From Caryophanales bacterium UBA1744 (GTDB taxonomy: Bacteria > Bacillota_I > Bacilli_A > RFN20 > CAG-826), in contig DCHU01000077.1 of NCBI GenBank assembly GCA_002314915.1, positions 1 through 17,572 on the forward strand: a stretch of 17,572 bases of DNA, in the 5' to 3' direction. The notes under the pieces are model-generated. The model made no database searches. It saw only the letters and a program-made list of their open reading frames with translations, and was not told the origin of the DNA. Each line of letters opens with the position of its first letter. Position 1 is the stretch's first letter. Below, in pieces: positions 6,604 to 15,161 of this stretch. Made by a program: the position numbers and the translations under genes.

Positions 6604-8268
6604 ATGGAACACACAAATTGGTACAAAGACGCCGTCATCTATCAAATCTACCCACGATCTTTTTGTGACAGCAATGGAGATGGATTAGGTGATATACCTG
6701 GCATCATCTCTAAACTCGATTATCTAAAAGACTTAGGCATCAACTGTGTCTGGCTTTCGCCTGTCTATGATTCTCCTCAGGAGGATAACGGATACGATAT
6801 AGCGAACTATCGCGATATTTGGAAGCCATTCGGCACCCTTGAGGACTTCAAGATGATGCTGGATGAAATGCATAAGAGGGGTATCCGCCTCATCATGGAT
6901 TTGGTTGTTAACCACACATCTAGCGAACACGAATGGTTTAAAAGCGCAATTGCGGATAAGAACTCGCCTTATCGTGACTACTACATAATCCGAAAAGGAA
7001 AAGGCAAGGGTGGCAAGAGACCTCCAACCAACTGGTCCGGATTCTTTGCCGAGTCTACTTGGGAGAGGATTGGCGATACCGATGAGTGGTATCTTCACTT
7101 ATTCGCAAAAGGGCAGCCTGATCTCAATTGGGAAAACCCTAAAGTTAGAGAAGAGGTGAAGGACATCTTGAGATATTGGCTTGATATGGGAGTTGACGGC
7201 TTCAGATGCGATGTCATCACCCTTATTTCCAAGAAGCAGGATTTCAAAGACAGATTTCCAACGCCTGCCTTATGCGGAAAAGACGCATTCATCATGGGAC
7301 CAAGAATCCACGAGTTCCTTCACGAGTTATACGCGGATGTTTACACTAACTACGATTGCATGACTGTTGGCGAATCGGTTCTTTCCGGTTTAGAAGACGC
7401 AAAGCTACTTGTTTCTCCAGATAGGGAAGAACTCGACATGATATTCAACTTCGATCATACAGACGTTGATAATCTTTTTGGTGTTAAGTGGTTCTATCGC
7501 GATTTTAAACTAAAATACTTAAAGAAAGCCGTTAAGAGGTGGCAAATAGGTCTTAGAGGTAATGGATGGAACTCCCTATTCATCGAAAATCACGACCAAA
7601 GAAGGTCTGTGGGACGTTTTGGCACGGATGACAAGGAATTGCGTGTCGTCTCCAGCAAAATGCTTACAGCAACCTATTTCTTGCTTCAGGGAACGCCATT
7701 CATTTATCAAGGTCAGGAAATCGGAATGACAAACGGTGACTTTGATACCATCGACGACGTGGTGGATATCGAAGCACACAATGTTTACAAACTTGGCCAG
7801 TCTCTACCAATCTTGAAGCCAATGCTAAAAAAGACGCTTATGTCATGTAACAGAGATAACGCAAGGACGCCTGTTCAGTGGGATGATTCCATTTATGCGG
7901 GATTCTCTACAGTTAAACCTTGGCTCAAAGTAAATAAAAACAAGAGTTACATCAATGCGGCTTCTGCAATAAAAGACCCGGACTCTACCTATAATTTCTT
8001 TAAAAAGATCATTGAGTTTAGAAAGGGAAATGAAGTTATTAGAGATGGTGAGTATATCGACCTTCTTCCAAAGGATAATAAAGTTTTTGCATATGCAAGA
8101 AACCTTGGCTCAAAGGAAGTGGTGGTCATATCGAACTTCACCAACAGACGCATCAAATGCAATACCTTGTCAAAATACAATAAATGTAATTTAGTTTTGA
8201 CAAACTATGCTGAAAAAGAAGAAGATTATCTTAATCCTTACGAGACGAGAGTCTTAATAAATTATTAA
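6604..8268 (+). CDS. GH13 oligo-1,6-glucosidase-like alpha-glucosidase (GH13_31 type)
   Basis: A 554-residue cytoplasmic enzyme of the alpha-amylase family, the usual length for oligo-1,6-glucosidase and dextran glucosidase, with no signal peptide. Conserved regions in order: DLVVNH (99-104), QPDLNW (171-176), GFRCDVI with nucleophile Asp203, TVGE with acid/base Glu257, and ENHD with Asp331. Val204 directly after the nucleophile is the residue associated with alpha-1,6 rather than alpha-1,4 specificity in this subfamily. It would release glucose from isomalto-oligosaccharides or similar alpha-glucosides; sucrose- or trehalose-type substrates cannot be excluded. The ATG follows the regulator stop by five bases, with AAAGG at 6591-6595 as ribosome site. 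It is joined to the GPH transporter and alpha-galactosidase downstream, suggesting a plant oligosaccharide module on the sulfoquinovose operon. Confidence 0.87.
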   Translation: MEHTNWYKDAVIYQIYPRSFCDSNGDGLGDIPGIISKLDYLKDLGINCVWLSPVYDSPQEDNGYDIANYRDIWKPFGTLEDFKMMLDEMHKRGIRLIMDLVVNHTSSEHEWFKSAIADKNSPYRDYYIIRKGKGKGGKRPPTNWSGFFAESTWERIGDTDEWYLHLFAKGQPDLNWENPKVREEVKDILRYWLDMGVDGFRCDVITLISKKQDFKDRFPTPALCGKDAFIMGPRIHEFLHELYADVYTNYDCMTVGESVLSGLEDAKLLVSPDREELDMIFNFDHTDVDNLFGVKWFYRDFKLKYLKKAVKRWQIGLRGNGWNSLFIENHDQRRSVGRFGTDDKELRVVSSKMLTATYFLLQGTPFIYQGQEIGMTNGDFDTIDDVVDIEAHNVYKLGQSLPILKPMLKKTLMSCNRDNARTPVQWDDSIYAGFSTVKPWLKVNKNKSYINAASAIKDPDSTYNFFKKIIEFRKGNEVIRDGEYIDLLPKDNKVFAYARNLGSKEVVVISNFTNRRIKCNTLSKYNKCNLVLTNYAEKEEDYLNPYETRVLINY

Positions 8269-8292
8269 ATGTAGCCAATAGGAGGTACTTTT

Positions 8293-9888
8293 ATGGCATT
8301 ACATGAAACATATGATGGAAATCTAGTTCCTAAGAGAACCAAAGGTTTCTATTGCGGTATCGCACCGTTCAGAGACGCTTGCTATGCGTTGGTCTCGATG
8401 TTCCTTATCGCATTCATCCAGTATTCTGGTGTTCTTACCAGAGGATTGGCAGCCACTGCAACAGCTGCTGAGAAAACAGCAATGTTCGTCGCAGCATATG
8501 GCGTTATCTCAATCCTTGTTATTGGATACCGAATCTTCGACGCGTTGAACGACCCTTTCATGGGCGTCATCATCGAAAAGACACACTTCAAGTCCGGTAA
8601 ATACAAACCATGGATCATGATCGGCGGCGTGACAAACGCTGTAGTTGTTCTCGCCCTCTTCTGCGGTCCTGCTATCTTCCCTTGGCTCTCTGGCTGGGCA
8701 TATGTAGCATGGTTCGGCGTCTTCTATCTCCTTTGGGGCATCACATTCACAATGAACGACATCGCTTATTGGGGAATGCTTCCTTCACTCACATCTGAAG
8801 AAAAACAGAGAACATCAATCACAGCGCTCATGTCCATCTGCTGCTGTATCGGCCAGTTCTTAGTTGCAGGTCTCGCACCTGTCCTCGCTTCAAGCATGGG
8901 ATATGGAATCTATGTCTGGATTTCTATCATCGTCGGCGTCTTATTCGCAGCATCACAGCTCATCGCATTCTTTGGTATCAAAGAACATTCAAGAGATCTT
9001 GAAGCAGAAGCAAAAGCAGAGCGCCCTAAGTTCAGAGACATGTTCAAAGTTCTCAAAGAGAATGATCAGTTAAGAATCATGACAATCGTCCTCTTCGTCT
9101 ACTATATGGGATCGGGTATTTTAAATACTTTGGGTCTCAACTATTTCTATTTCGCAGTCAACTATTCAACCGGTGGTGGCATCATGACCATCTTCACCGT
9201 CGTTTATGGTCTTGGATATATCATCTCCCAGATCCTCTATCCAATGATTTCAAAAAAGCTTTCTAGAGACAAAATCAACCTTTACTGCTTAATCGGTGTT
9301 GTCATTGGTTATGCCGCTTTCTATGTCTATGGTTTACCTTTAGGAGACGGCAAATTCCTTTCCGCTAACCCACTAACGAACTACTGGGGCTATGTTGCTC
9401 CTTTGGCAATCATTGGCTTAGTCATCTTCTTCTGCCAGGGACTCTTCTATTTGAACCTCCTCATCATGATGACAAACACAATCGAATACAACGAATGGAA
9501 GTTCGGCGAGAGAAAAGAAGCAATCATCTTCTCAATCCGTCCATTGACCACAAAGTTCTCATCAGCATTGCAGCAGGGCGTTTTATACCTCTTCCTCATG
9601 ATTGCAGGCCTTGCTCCAATCATCACCGAAATCTCAGGTTACCAGAACCAGTCAACCACCGGTGAAATCACAGCAGCTGAATTGCAGAACGCTGCTGATA
9701 CAGCACTTAGTACAGTCGCTCCATGGCAGGTTTATGTCTTTAAAGCAGGCGTCGCAATCCTTCCTTTAATTCTTCTTGCAGTCACAATCATCCTTGTTAA
9801 GAAGCACTACAAGATCGATGAAAACATGTACAAAGAGATTTGTGCTGATCTCGAAGCGAAACACGCAGAAGCTCCAACAGCGGAGTAA
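8293..9888 (+). CDS. GPH-family sugar:cation symporter (MelB-like MFS)
   Basis: A 531-residue integral membrane protein with about 12 transmembrane segments, of the glycoside-pentoside-hexuronide:cation symporter family. The signature RIFDALNDPFMG (80-91) contains Asp83 and Asp87, matching the cation-site Asp55 and Asp59 of MelB. NDIAYWGMLPSL (155-166) with Asp156 matches the MelB Asp124 region, and SGKYKPW (101-107) is the first cytoplasmic loop. A polar insert lies before the last helix (about 455-487). Start support is very good: GGAGG at 8281-8285, seven bases before the ATG. Candidate cargoes are alpha-galactosides or isomaltosides for the flanking hydrolases, or sulfoquinovose/sulfoquinovosyl glycerol, since the E. 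coli sulfoquinovose importer YihO is also a GPH protein. The sequence alone does not separate these. Confidence 0.88.
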   Translation: MALHETYDGNLVPKRTKGFYCGIAPFRDACYALVSMFLIAFIQYSGVLTRGLAATATAAEKTAMFVAAYGVISILVIGYRIFDALNDPFMGVIIEKTHFKSGKYKPWIMIGGVTNAVVVLALFCGPAIFPWLSGWAYVAWFGVFYLLWGITFTMNDIAYWGMLPSLTSEEKQRTSITALMSICCCIGQFLVAGLAPVLASSMGYGIYVWISIIVGVLFAASQLIAFFGIKEHSRDLEAEAKAERPKFRDMFKVLKENDQLRIMTIVLFVYYMGSGILNTLGLNYFYFAVNYSTGGGIMTIFTVVYGLGYIISQILYPMISKKLSRDKINLYCLIGVVIGYAAFYVYGLPLGDGKFLSANPLTNYWGYVAPLAIIGLVIFFCQGLFYLNLLIMMTNTIEYNEWKFGERKEAIIFSIRPLTTKFSSALQQGVLYLFLMIAGLAPIITEISGYQNQSTTGEITAAELQNAADTALSTVAPWQVYVFKAGVAILPLILLAVTIILVKKHYKIDENMYKEICADLEAKHAEAPTAE

Positions 9889-9891
9889 TCT

Positions 9892-12219
9892 ATGATTAAA
9901 TTTATAAATTCAGTTTTTAAACTGGACACAAAGAGTACCACTTATCTCATTCGTATCTCTCAGTTTTCTCACATTCTTTCTGAGTATTACGGAGAGAGAA
10001 TTGAGGATGAAGACGACTTCTTGTGGTCGCAGGAGAAGTATGACATCCCTGGTGGATCTGCCGTCGCTTACGATGACTCAAAACCAGGCTATTGCTTAGA
10101 CTTTCTTTCAACTGAAGTTTCTTCGGTTGGCAAAGGTGACTATAAAGAGCCTTCTATCATCATAGATAATGGCAGAGATTACATACTTGACCTAAAATAT
10201 GTTTCCCATGAAATCACCGAATCAATCACTCCGATAAAAGGGTTGCCTTCACCTCATGGAGACGCATCCCAGTTAACAATTCATTTGAAAGATGAAGCGA
10301 TCGGGGTGGAAGTGGATTTAATTTACGTCACATTCGATGAAACCGATGTTATTGCAAGGCGCACTGTAATTAAAAATACTGGTACAAATAGCATTAATAT
10401 CCTCAAAGCAATGTCCATGCAACTCGATATGATCGGCAAGGACTTTGATATGGTCAATCTGTTTGGCGGATGGTGTTTTGAAGGCCACAAAGCGACTCAA
10501 CACCTTGACCACGCTTTATATGTAAATGATTCCAAGACGGGAAATTCATCAAACAGACACAACCCTTTCTTCATGCTCAAAGAAAAAGGTGTCACGTGGA
10601 ACAACGGTGGTGTCTTTGGCTTCAACCTTGTTTATTCAGGAAACCACTATGAGGCCGTTGAGCACTCCAACTATAACAAGGTTAGAGTCATGCTTGGCAT
10701 CTCGCCAACCTGTTTCAATTGGAAATTAGAATCCAATCAGTTGTTCGAAACTCCATTCGCGGTCATGACATATTCGCCTAACGGCATCAACGGCATGTCA
10801 CAGAACATGCATGATTTCGTAAGGAAGAACATCACTCCTGCCCATCGTCAGAATGTCGTTCCTCCTGTGCTGATCAACAACTGGGAAGCGACTTACATGA
10901 AGTTTAAGGAATCCAATATTCATAGCATTATCAAAGACGCTGAGAAACTTGGACTGGAAATGTTCGTACTAGACGACGGATGGTTTGGAAGAAGAAGCGA
11001 TGACACAAAGGGTCTTGGAGACTATGACGTCAATAAGAAGAAACTCCCTCATGGTCTTGACGGTTTAGCCAAATATACCGAGAAACGCGATATGAAGTTT
11101 GGCCTTTGGTTTGAACCTGAAATGGTCAACGAGGACTCAAAACTTTTTGAAGAACATCCAGACTGGGTTTTAAGATGCTCATCAAGAGCGCCATCGAAAG
11201 GCAGACACCAGTTGGTTTTGGATCTAACAAAAGATGAGGTCGTGGAATACATCATCACTAACGTTAACAAAGTTTTAGACGATAACGGAATCAGCTACGT
11301 TAAATGGGATATGAACAGACATATCTCAGATGTATCTAGCGAGATTTATCACGCCGGGGAAGTGTCGCATCGATATATCCTTGGTCTGTATAAGCTTTAT
11401 GACGGCATCATAAGCTCACACCCTGAAGTGTTCTTTGAAGGATGTTCCAGTGGTGGAAACAGGTTCGATTTAGGCGGTCTTTGCTATTATGACCAGATTT
11501 GGACAAGCGATGACACTGACGCGCACGAGAGATTAAGCATCCAGAGTGGCTATGCTCTAGCTTATCCTTTAAGGGTGTTATCAAACCATGTCTCAGCATA
11601 TACATCTCATCAGGCTCTTAGAAAGACTCCTTTAGACACCAGGTTCAATGTAGCTCTCTTCGGAAGCCTTGGATACGAGCTGGATTTAAGTTTGCTCGAT
11701 AAGGTTGAGAAGAAAGACGTTGCATCACAGATTGAGTTCTATAAAGAGCATAGAAACTTGGTACAAACCGGAGATTTCTACCAATTGAAAGATGTTGATG
11801 TTGATGGTTATTCATTGTGGCTTGTCGTATCCAAAGACAAGAAAGAGGCGATTGTTGGCTACTTCAATGGGCTTCAAAAGATCAATCCATCTCTTGATGA
11901 AATCAAGTTGATCGGTTTAGATCCGCAAGCTAAATATGAGTTCCAAGTTAGAGAGCAACAACATAACATCCATCTGTTCGGAGGTCTTATCAATCAGGTT
12001 CTCCCTATCAAAGTCAACGAACAAGGTTTTCTCGTTTATGAGGTTGCTAAGCGCATGACTATGCCTGGTGAACACGAGAAATATACATTATCCGGAAAGG
12101 CTCTAATGAGCGGCGCGCTGAAACTGAAACAGCAGTGGATGGCGACTGGATACAATGACGATGTAAGGGTCCTTGGAGATTTCGGTTCGAGACTTTATTA
12201 CATCAAGGCGATCGACTAA
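9892..12219 (+). CDS. GH36 alpha-galactosidase
   Basis: A 775-residue cytoplasmic retaining alpha-galactosidase, somewhat longer than the typical ~730 residues. An N-terminal beta-sandwich domain (about 1-320) precedes the catalytic barrel. Catalytic motifs are VLDDGWFG (359-366), WFEPEMVN (406-413), KWDMNR (471-476) with nucleophile Asp473, CSSGGNRFD (518-526) and WTSDDTDAHERL with acid/base Asp543. The 70-residue spacing between the two catalytic Asp matches characterised bacterial GH36 enzymes. It removes terminal alpha-1,6-galactose from raffinose-type sugars or melibiose, and could act on deacylated digalactosyl lipid head groups. GGAG at 9882-9885 overlaps the transporter stop codon region and the ATG is three bases after that stop, so the two are co-translated. 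It is the last gene before the terminator. Confidence 0.92.
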   Translation: MIKFINSVFKLDTKSTTYLIRISQFSHILSEYYGERIEDEDDFLWSQEKYDIPGGSAVAYDDSKPGYCLDFLSTEVSSVGKGDYKEPSIIIDNGRDYILDLKYVSHEITESITPIKGLPSPHGDASQLTIHLKDEAIGVEVDLIYVTFDETDVIARRTVIKNTGTNSINILKAMSMQLDMIGKDFDMVNLFGGWCFEGHKATQHLDHALYVNDSKTGNSSNRHNPFFMLKEKGVTWNNGGVFGFNLVYSGNHYEAVEHSNYNKVRVMLGISPTCFNWKLESNQLFETPFAVMTYSPNGINGMSQNMHDFVRKNITPAHRQNVVPPVLINNWEATYMKFKESNIHSIIKDAEKLGLEMFVLDDGWFGRRSDDTKGLGDYDVNKKKLPHGLDGLAKYTEKRDMKFGLWFEPEMVNEDSKLFEEHPDWVLRCSSRAPSKGRHQLVLDLTKDEVVEYIITNVNKVLDDNGISYVKWDMNRHISDVSSEIYHAGEVSHRYILGLYKLYDGIISSHPEVFFEGCSSGGNRFDLGGLCYYDQIWTSDDTDAHERLSIQSGYALAYPLRVLSNHVSAYTSHQALRKTPLDTRFNVALFGSLGYELDLSLLDKVEKKDVASQIEFYKEHRNLVQTGDFYQLKDVDVDGYSLWLVVSKDKKEAIVGYFNGLQKINPSLDEIKLIGLDPQAKYEFQVREQQHNIHLFGGLINQVLPIKVNEQGFLVYEVAKRMTMPGEHEKYTLSGKALMSGALKLKQQWMATGYNDDVRVLGDFGSRLYYIKAID

Positions 12220-12226
12220 GGAATAT

Positions 12227-12258
12227 ACCCGTCTATTTGTCAGGCGGGTTTTTCTTTT
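12227..12258 (+). terminator. Rho-independent terminator ending the sugar operon
   Basis: An eight-base-pair stem (ACCCGTCT at 12227-12234 with AGGCGGGT at 12242-12249, one G-T wobble) closes a seven-base loop and is followed by a T-rich run (TTTTTTCTTTT from 12249). It starts eight bases after the alpha-galactosidase stop and is the only clear terminator in the first 12 kb, so the upstream genes probably share a transcript. Confidence 0.9.
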
Positions 12259-12334
12259 GGCCTAGGTCAAAAGATAAAGAGTGAAAAATGTAAACGCAGA
12301 CATTACAATCACGATAGTTATCGAGGATTCTTTT
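12259..12334 (+). promoter_or_regulatory. Intergenic leader of the peptidase operon with a small palindrome
   Basis: This 76-base stretch between the terminator and the M32 gene must hold the promoter of the second operon, but I see no convincing -35/-10 pair. A perfect inverted repeat, CGATA-GT-TATCG, lies at 12312-12323 and abuts the ribosome-binding site (GAGG, 12323-12326), so it could be an operator. The two-base spacer is too short for a stable RNA hairpin. The promoter is inferred from position only. Confidence 0.35.
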
Positions 12335-13843
12335 ATGCAAAACGAGACAAAAAAGAAATTGGATTACGTACTTTCGGTACTTAAAATTCAGCAAATATAC
12401 TCTAACGCATGTGCTGTTTTGAGTTTTGATATGGAAACGGTTTGCCCACCTAAAGGTATGAGCAATCAGGGCGAGACTTCAGCCTACCTAGAAAACGAGT
12501 CTTTTAAATTGTCTAAAGACCCAAAATACATTGAGGCTTATGAATACTTATACAACCACCTTGATGAGTTGGACGAATTCGACAAAGTATTAGTTAAAGG
12601 GCTCCATAAATCGTATGTTCAAACGAAGAATATAACTCCAGAAATGAATCTGGAGTGGAGCAAAGCGTTCAATCAGAGTTGGGTGAATTGGCTTAACGCA
12701 AAAGAAAAGGATGACTTCTCAATCTTTGCCCCATCTCTTTCTGACGTCAGAGAGATTAATCTCAAAACGATTAGTTTGAACGAAGAAAGAAAACCTATCT
12801 CCTACGACAATCTTCTCGATATGTACGAGACTGGAATGACCGGAACGGATCTCGACAGGTATTTCAATGAATGCAAGGAGAGGCTCGTACCTCTTCTTAA
12901 GAAGATCATGGCCTCGCCAAAGAAGATTAGAACCGACTTCCTTTCTAGACCTGTTACAGATGAACAACAGAAGGCAATGTCGGAATATCTCTTGAACACT
13001 ATCGGGTTTGATTTCACAAGAGGCGCTTTAGGCACCACAGAACATCCATTTACGAACGGGCTTGCCAAGGATGACATCCGAGTAACGACTCATTATTATC
13101 CAACCGCGTTCCTGTCAAGCATGTATTCGGTTATACATGAAGGCGGGCACGCCTTGTTTGAGATGTTCCAACCTGACGAGAACTACGATCACTATATCAA
13201 CGGCAAGAAGACGATGGGAATGCATGAATCAACGTCACGCTTCTATGAAAACAGAATCGGAAGAAGCAGGGAATTCGTTCATCTCATCTTTCCGAAGTGC
13301 AAAGAAATATTCCCTAACGTGTTCTTTGATGTTACAGAGGAAGAGTTCTATGAAGCAATCAACGTTGTTGAGCCTTCCTTCATAAGAACCGAAGCAGACG
13401 AATTCACATACACTTTCCACATCATCATTCGCTATGAACTTGAGAAAGAAATAATCAACAACAACGCTAAGATAGAAGATCTTCCAAAGATGTGGAACGA
13501 CAAATACGAGGAGTATCTTGGTATCAGACCATCGACATATAAAGAAGGTATCTTACAGGATGTACATTGGTCATTCGGTTTTGGTTACTTCCCTACATAT
13601 GCATTGGGCAATATGTATAATGCAATGTATTACAACAAGATGCTCGAAGAAATCGATGCCCCTGGATTGGTCGAATCTGGCAATATCCAGAAGGTTAACG
13701 ATTGGATGACCGAGAGAGTATGGAAGAGGGCAGATAGGCTCGAACCGAAAGATTGGATCAAAGAGATCACCGGAAGAGACTTCACCGTCAAAGACTTCTT
13801 GGACTACCTAGAAGAAAAGTATTCCAAGTTATATAACCTTTAA
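12335..13843 (+). CDS. M32-family metallocarboxypeptidase (carboxypeptidase Taq type)
   Basis: A zinc-dependent cytoplasmic carboxypeptidase that trims C-terminal residues from peptides. The active site HEXXH is HEGGH (268-272). The third ligand block is HESTSRFYEN (297-306) with Glu298, followed by NRIGRSREF. TTHYYPTAFLSSMYSVIHEG (251-270) is typical of the M32 core. With this start the protein has 502 residues, the normal family size. I chose ATG 12335 because GAGG at 12323-12326 lies eight bases upstream and the product begins with the usual coiled N-terminus. The frame is open from a GTG at 12281, but that start has no ribosome site and adds 18 untypical residues. It heads a three-gene unit with an M18 aminopeptidase, consistent with peptide recycling. 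Confidence 0.9.
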   Translation: MQNETKKKLDYVLSVLKIQQIYSNACAVLSFDMETVCPPKGMSNQGETSAYLENESFKLSKDPKYIEAYEYLYNHLDELDEFDKVLVKGLHKSYVQTKNITPEMNLEWSKAFNQSWVNWLNAKEKDDFSIFAPSLSDVREINLKTISLNEERKPISYDNLLDMYETGMTGTDLDRYFNECKERLVPLLKKIMASPKKIRTDFLSRPVTDEQQKAMSEYLLNTIGFDFTRGALGTTEHPFTNGLAKDDIRVTTHYYPTAFLSSMYSVIHEGGHALFEMFQPDENYDHYINGKKTMGMHESTSRFYENRIGRSREFVHLIFPKCKEIFPNVFFDVTEEEFYEAINVVEPSFIRTEADEFTYTFHIIIRYELEKEIINNNAKIEDLPKMWNDKYEEYLGIRPSTYKEGILQDVHWSFGFGYFPTYALGNMYNAMYYNKMLEEIDAPGLVESGNIQKVNDWMTERVWKRADRLEPKDWIKEITGRDFTVKDFLDYLEEKYSKLYNL

Positions 13844-13853
13844 AGGAGCGACT

Positions 13854-15143
13854 ATGAATTACAAAGAACAATTAATTGGCATGTTGGAGACATCCTATTC
13901 TCCATTCCACGCCGTCAAAAACATCGTTTCTAGACTTAAAGAGTCTGGCTTTGAGGAATTGCACGAATCCAGCGAGTTCGCCCTTGAAAAAGGCCATTCC
14001 TACTATGTAGTTAGAAATGGTACATCCGTTATCGCTTTCAAGGTTCCTTCGGTTATTGATAACCCAATGTGCAAGATAGCGGCTGTCCACACCGATTCAC
14101 CTACTTTCAAAATCAAGCCTAACCCTGTGAAGCGTTTTAAGAACATTGTTTCCTTGAACTGCGAGCCTTATGGTGGAGGCATTTATTACACATTCTTTGA
14201 TAAACCCCTTTCCTTGGCTGGTAGAGTTTTCGTCAAAAAGGACGGAAAAGTCGTTCCTCAGCTAGTGGCCATTGAAAAAGATTTACTATATATCCCATCC
14301 GTATGCATCCATATGAATAGACAATGCAACACAGGATATGAGTTTAACGCGGCTAGAGACACGATTCCGATGATGGGAGATCTCCCAACGGATTTCTCAT
14401 TCAATGCCTATTTGTCTGAGATTGTTGGCGCCGAAGTTGTTTCATATGATTTGTTCATTTACAACAGACAAAAGCCAACATTGGTCGGATTCAATGGTGA
14501 ATACTTGTCATCACCAAGATTGGATGACCTCTCTGCAGCCTACACGATGCTTATGGGATTCTTGGAGTCTGAACCAAAAGAACTATCGATATACGCAGCA
14601 TTCGATAATGAAGAAGTCGGTTCTCTCACAAAGCAGGGTGCCAATTCTGATTTCATGAAACATACAATAGGCAGAATCTACAATGCTTTGGGATTCAGCA
14701 AAGAACAAAGATTTGCGGCCCTCTCCAAGTCTTTCTTGTTGAGTGTAGACAATGCGCACGCTAATCACCCGAACAGACCGGATTTAAGCGACTCAACGAC
14801 TGATGTTAGGTTAAACGGCGGAATAGTCCTCAAATACAACGCAAACCAGTCATACACATCAGATGGGTTGTCCGGTTCAATAGTGAAAGAGTTGTGTGCT
14901 GTGGCAGGCGTCAATGTTCAGGAATACACTAACAGAAGCGACCTTCGTGGAGGAGGAACTTTAGGCAACATTTCGAACTCCGAAATATCGTTGACCGCCG
15001 CCGATATTGGCATCGCTCAATTAGCCATGCATTCCGCAAATGAACTAATGGGAATTGAAGATGCTAACGCAATGGTTGCCTTAGCAACAATATACTATAA
15101 AACTACTATTGATATTGAAGGAGAATCATTCTCAATCAAATAA
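13854..15143 (+). CDS. apeB: M18-family aminopeptidase
   Basis: A 429-residue metal-dependent aminopeptidase (aspartyl aminopeptidase/ApeB family) that releases N-terminal residues from peptides in the cytoplasm. The co-catalytic metal-site motifs are all present: HTDSP (79-83) with His79 and Asp81, PRLDDL (221-226), DNEEVGS (251-257) with the Glu253/Glu254 pair, SVDNAHANHPN (297-307), and a C-terminal AMHSANE with a ligand His. Length is normal for the family. AAGGAG at 13844-13849 precedes ATG 13854 and the gene starts ten bases after the carboxypeptidase stop, so the two peptidases are co-transcribed and can attack peptides from both ends. I see no oddities. Confidence 0.93.
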   Translation: MNYKEQLIGMLETSYSPFHAVKNIVSRLKESGFEELHESSEFALEKGHSYYVVRNGTSVIAFKVPSVIDNPMCKIAAVHTDSPTFKIKPNPVKRFKNIVSLNCEPYGGGIYYTFFDKPLSLAGRVFVKKDGKVVPQLVAIEKDLLYIPSVCIHMNRQCNTGYEFNAARDTIPMMGDLPTDFSFNAYLSEIVGAEVVSYDLFIYNRQKPTLVGFNGEYLSSPRLDDLSAAYTMLMGFLESEPKELSIYAAFDNEEVGSLTKQGANSDFMKHTIGRIYNALGFSKEQRFAALSKSFLLSVDNAHANHPNRPDLSDSTTDVRLNGGIVLKYNANQSYTSDGLSGSIVKELCAVAGVNVQEYTNRSDLRGGGTLGNISNSEISLTAADIGIAQLAMHSANELMGIEDANAMVALATIYYKTTIDIEGESFSIK

Positions 15144-15161
15144 GGTGCAAAGGAGATTTCA

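Noticed and set aside
12281..12334. GTG at 12281 as the M32 carboxypeptidase start
   Set aside because: No Shine-Dalgarno site precedes it and the 18 extra residues do not look like the family; ATG 12335 has GAGG eight bases upstream.
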